64,000 nt of DNA from Thermus hydrothermalis (GTDB lineage: Bacteria > Deinococcota > Deinococci > Deinococcales > Thermaceae), in assembly GCF_022760925.1 (NCBI RefSeq), contig NZ_JAKTNT010000014.1:1-64000 (forward strand), given 5' to 3'. A program made the translations under genes and the position numbers. Positions 63,704-64,000 of the stretch are shown here, piece after piece. Position 1 is the stretch's first letter; each line of letters starts with the position of its first letter. Under the pieces are notes generated by a model, which worked only from the letters and a program-made list of their open reading frames with translations, did no database searches and had not been told where the DNA came from.

Positions 63704-64000
63704 ATGCGCTTCCTGTACGAGGCCACGGACGAAAAGGGAGAACGGATCTACCGGGGGGTCCTCGAGGCGGAAACCCCCCAAGGGGCCAGGCGCCGCCTCC
63801 GGGAGATGGGCCTCTATCCCTTGCGTTTGGAGAGGGTAAGGCGCCCGCAGAAAGGGCGGGTACCCCTTCCCGAGCTCGTCCTCTTCATGGAGGAGTTCGC
63901 CACCCTGGTGGGGGCCGGGGTGTCCGTGACCCAGGCCCTGCACACCCTCTCCTTGGAAAGCCGGCACCCCCTCCTGAAGGAAGCGGCCCGAGGGGTGCGG
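63704..64000 (+). CDS. PilC/GspF platform protein, N-terminal part (cut by window edge)
   Basis: The last 99 codons read MRFLYEATDEKGERIYRGVLEAETPQGARRRLREMGLYPL...LPELVLFMEEFATLVGAGVSVTQALHTLSLESRHPLLKEAARGVR, the first cytoplasmic domain of PilC/GspF. The protein organises pilin polymerisation on the ATPase. Starts 3 nt after the ATPase stop. Confidence 0.9.
   Translation, partial: MRFLYEATDEKGERIYRGVLEAETPQGARRRLREMGLYPLRLERVRRPQKGRVPLPELVLFMEEFATLVGAGVSVTQALHTLSLESRHPLLKEAARGVR

Overview
The window is chromosomal DNA of a Thermus species. The evidence is very high G+C with C/G-rich third codon positions, about 95% coding density with many 4-bp ATGA/GTGA overlaps, and proteins of recognisable Thermus type: a 691-aa EF-G, a 156-aa S7, an S12 starting MVALPTINQ, a 307-aa proline dehydrogenase followed by a 516-aa P5C dehydrogenase, and a TaqI-type restriction-modification pair. 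I cannot name the species. No stretch over 300 bases lacks a gene; the largest gaps (about 3082-3320, 6259-6453 and 34848-35069) hold promoters, terminators, an IS end and a candidate small RNA.

Layout. 1-3231: the str operon rpsL-rpsG-fusA-tuf (minus strand) with its promoter. 3242-4555: a complete IS4-family element with inverted repeats and a 7-bp target duplication, inserted in the T-tract of a tRNA-Thr terminator just upstream of that promoter. 4700-7250: envelope genes. 7315-11265: truB, ald, an Asp23 protein and a FakA-like protein. 11311-16122: CoA, RNA-modification, purine-salvage and queuosine-precursor genes and purA. 16119-19201: trpE-trpG-trpD behind an attenuator with a newly read leader peptide containing two Trp codons. 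19207-22388: a GntR-regulated proline catabolism operon. 22430-25000: a CsgG-like lipoprotein pair and a ParB-fold protein. 25064-28232: kbl and the TaqI-like R-M system. 28255-34847: gyrB, hrpB and enzymes. 34846-34928: candidate small RNA. 35526-41015: lptF-lptG-lptD plus a lipoprotein. 41020-50066: SDR, methylmalonyl-CoA epimerase, a frameshifted FAD dehydrogenase, a polyferredoxin, DAHP synthase fused to chorismate mutase, tatAC, glmU, lgt. 50141-55292: an AlaDH paralogue, a CoA transferase, topA. 55234-64000: a VanW/G5 protein divergent from a long type IV pilus-like operon (pilin, O-antigen-ligase-like membrane protein, five further pilin-like or minor pilin-like proteins, a PilM-PilN fusion, a GspE/PilB ATPase and the start of a PilC/GspF protein).

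The most interesting signals are: (i) the trp leader; (ii) a shared tandem operator (TTCACA-N5-TTCACA/C) placed like a PhoB-class activator box in both divergent promoters between vanW and the pilin operon; (iii) the pilin operon itself, with a dedicated glycosyl-transfer candidate and a GspL-like fusion; (iv) a repeated TANNNT-N6/7-start-codon arrangement before at least a dozen genes, indicating leaderless mRNAs and internal promoters hidden in the ends of upstream genes; (v) a compact sRNA candidate; and (vi) an IS insertion 10 bp upstream of the -35 of the str operon.
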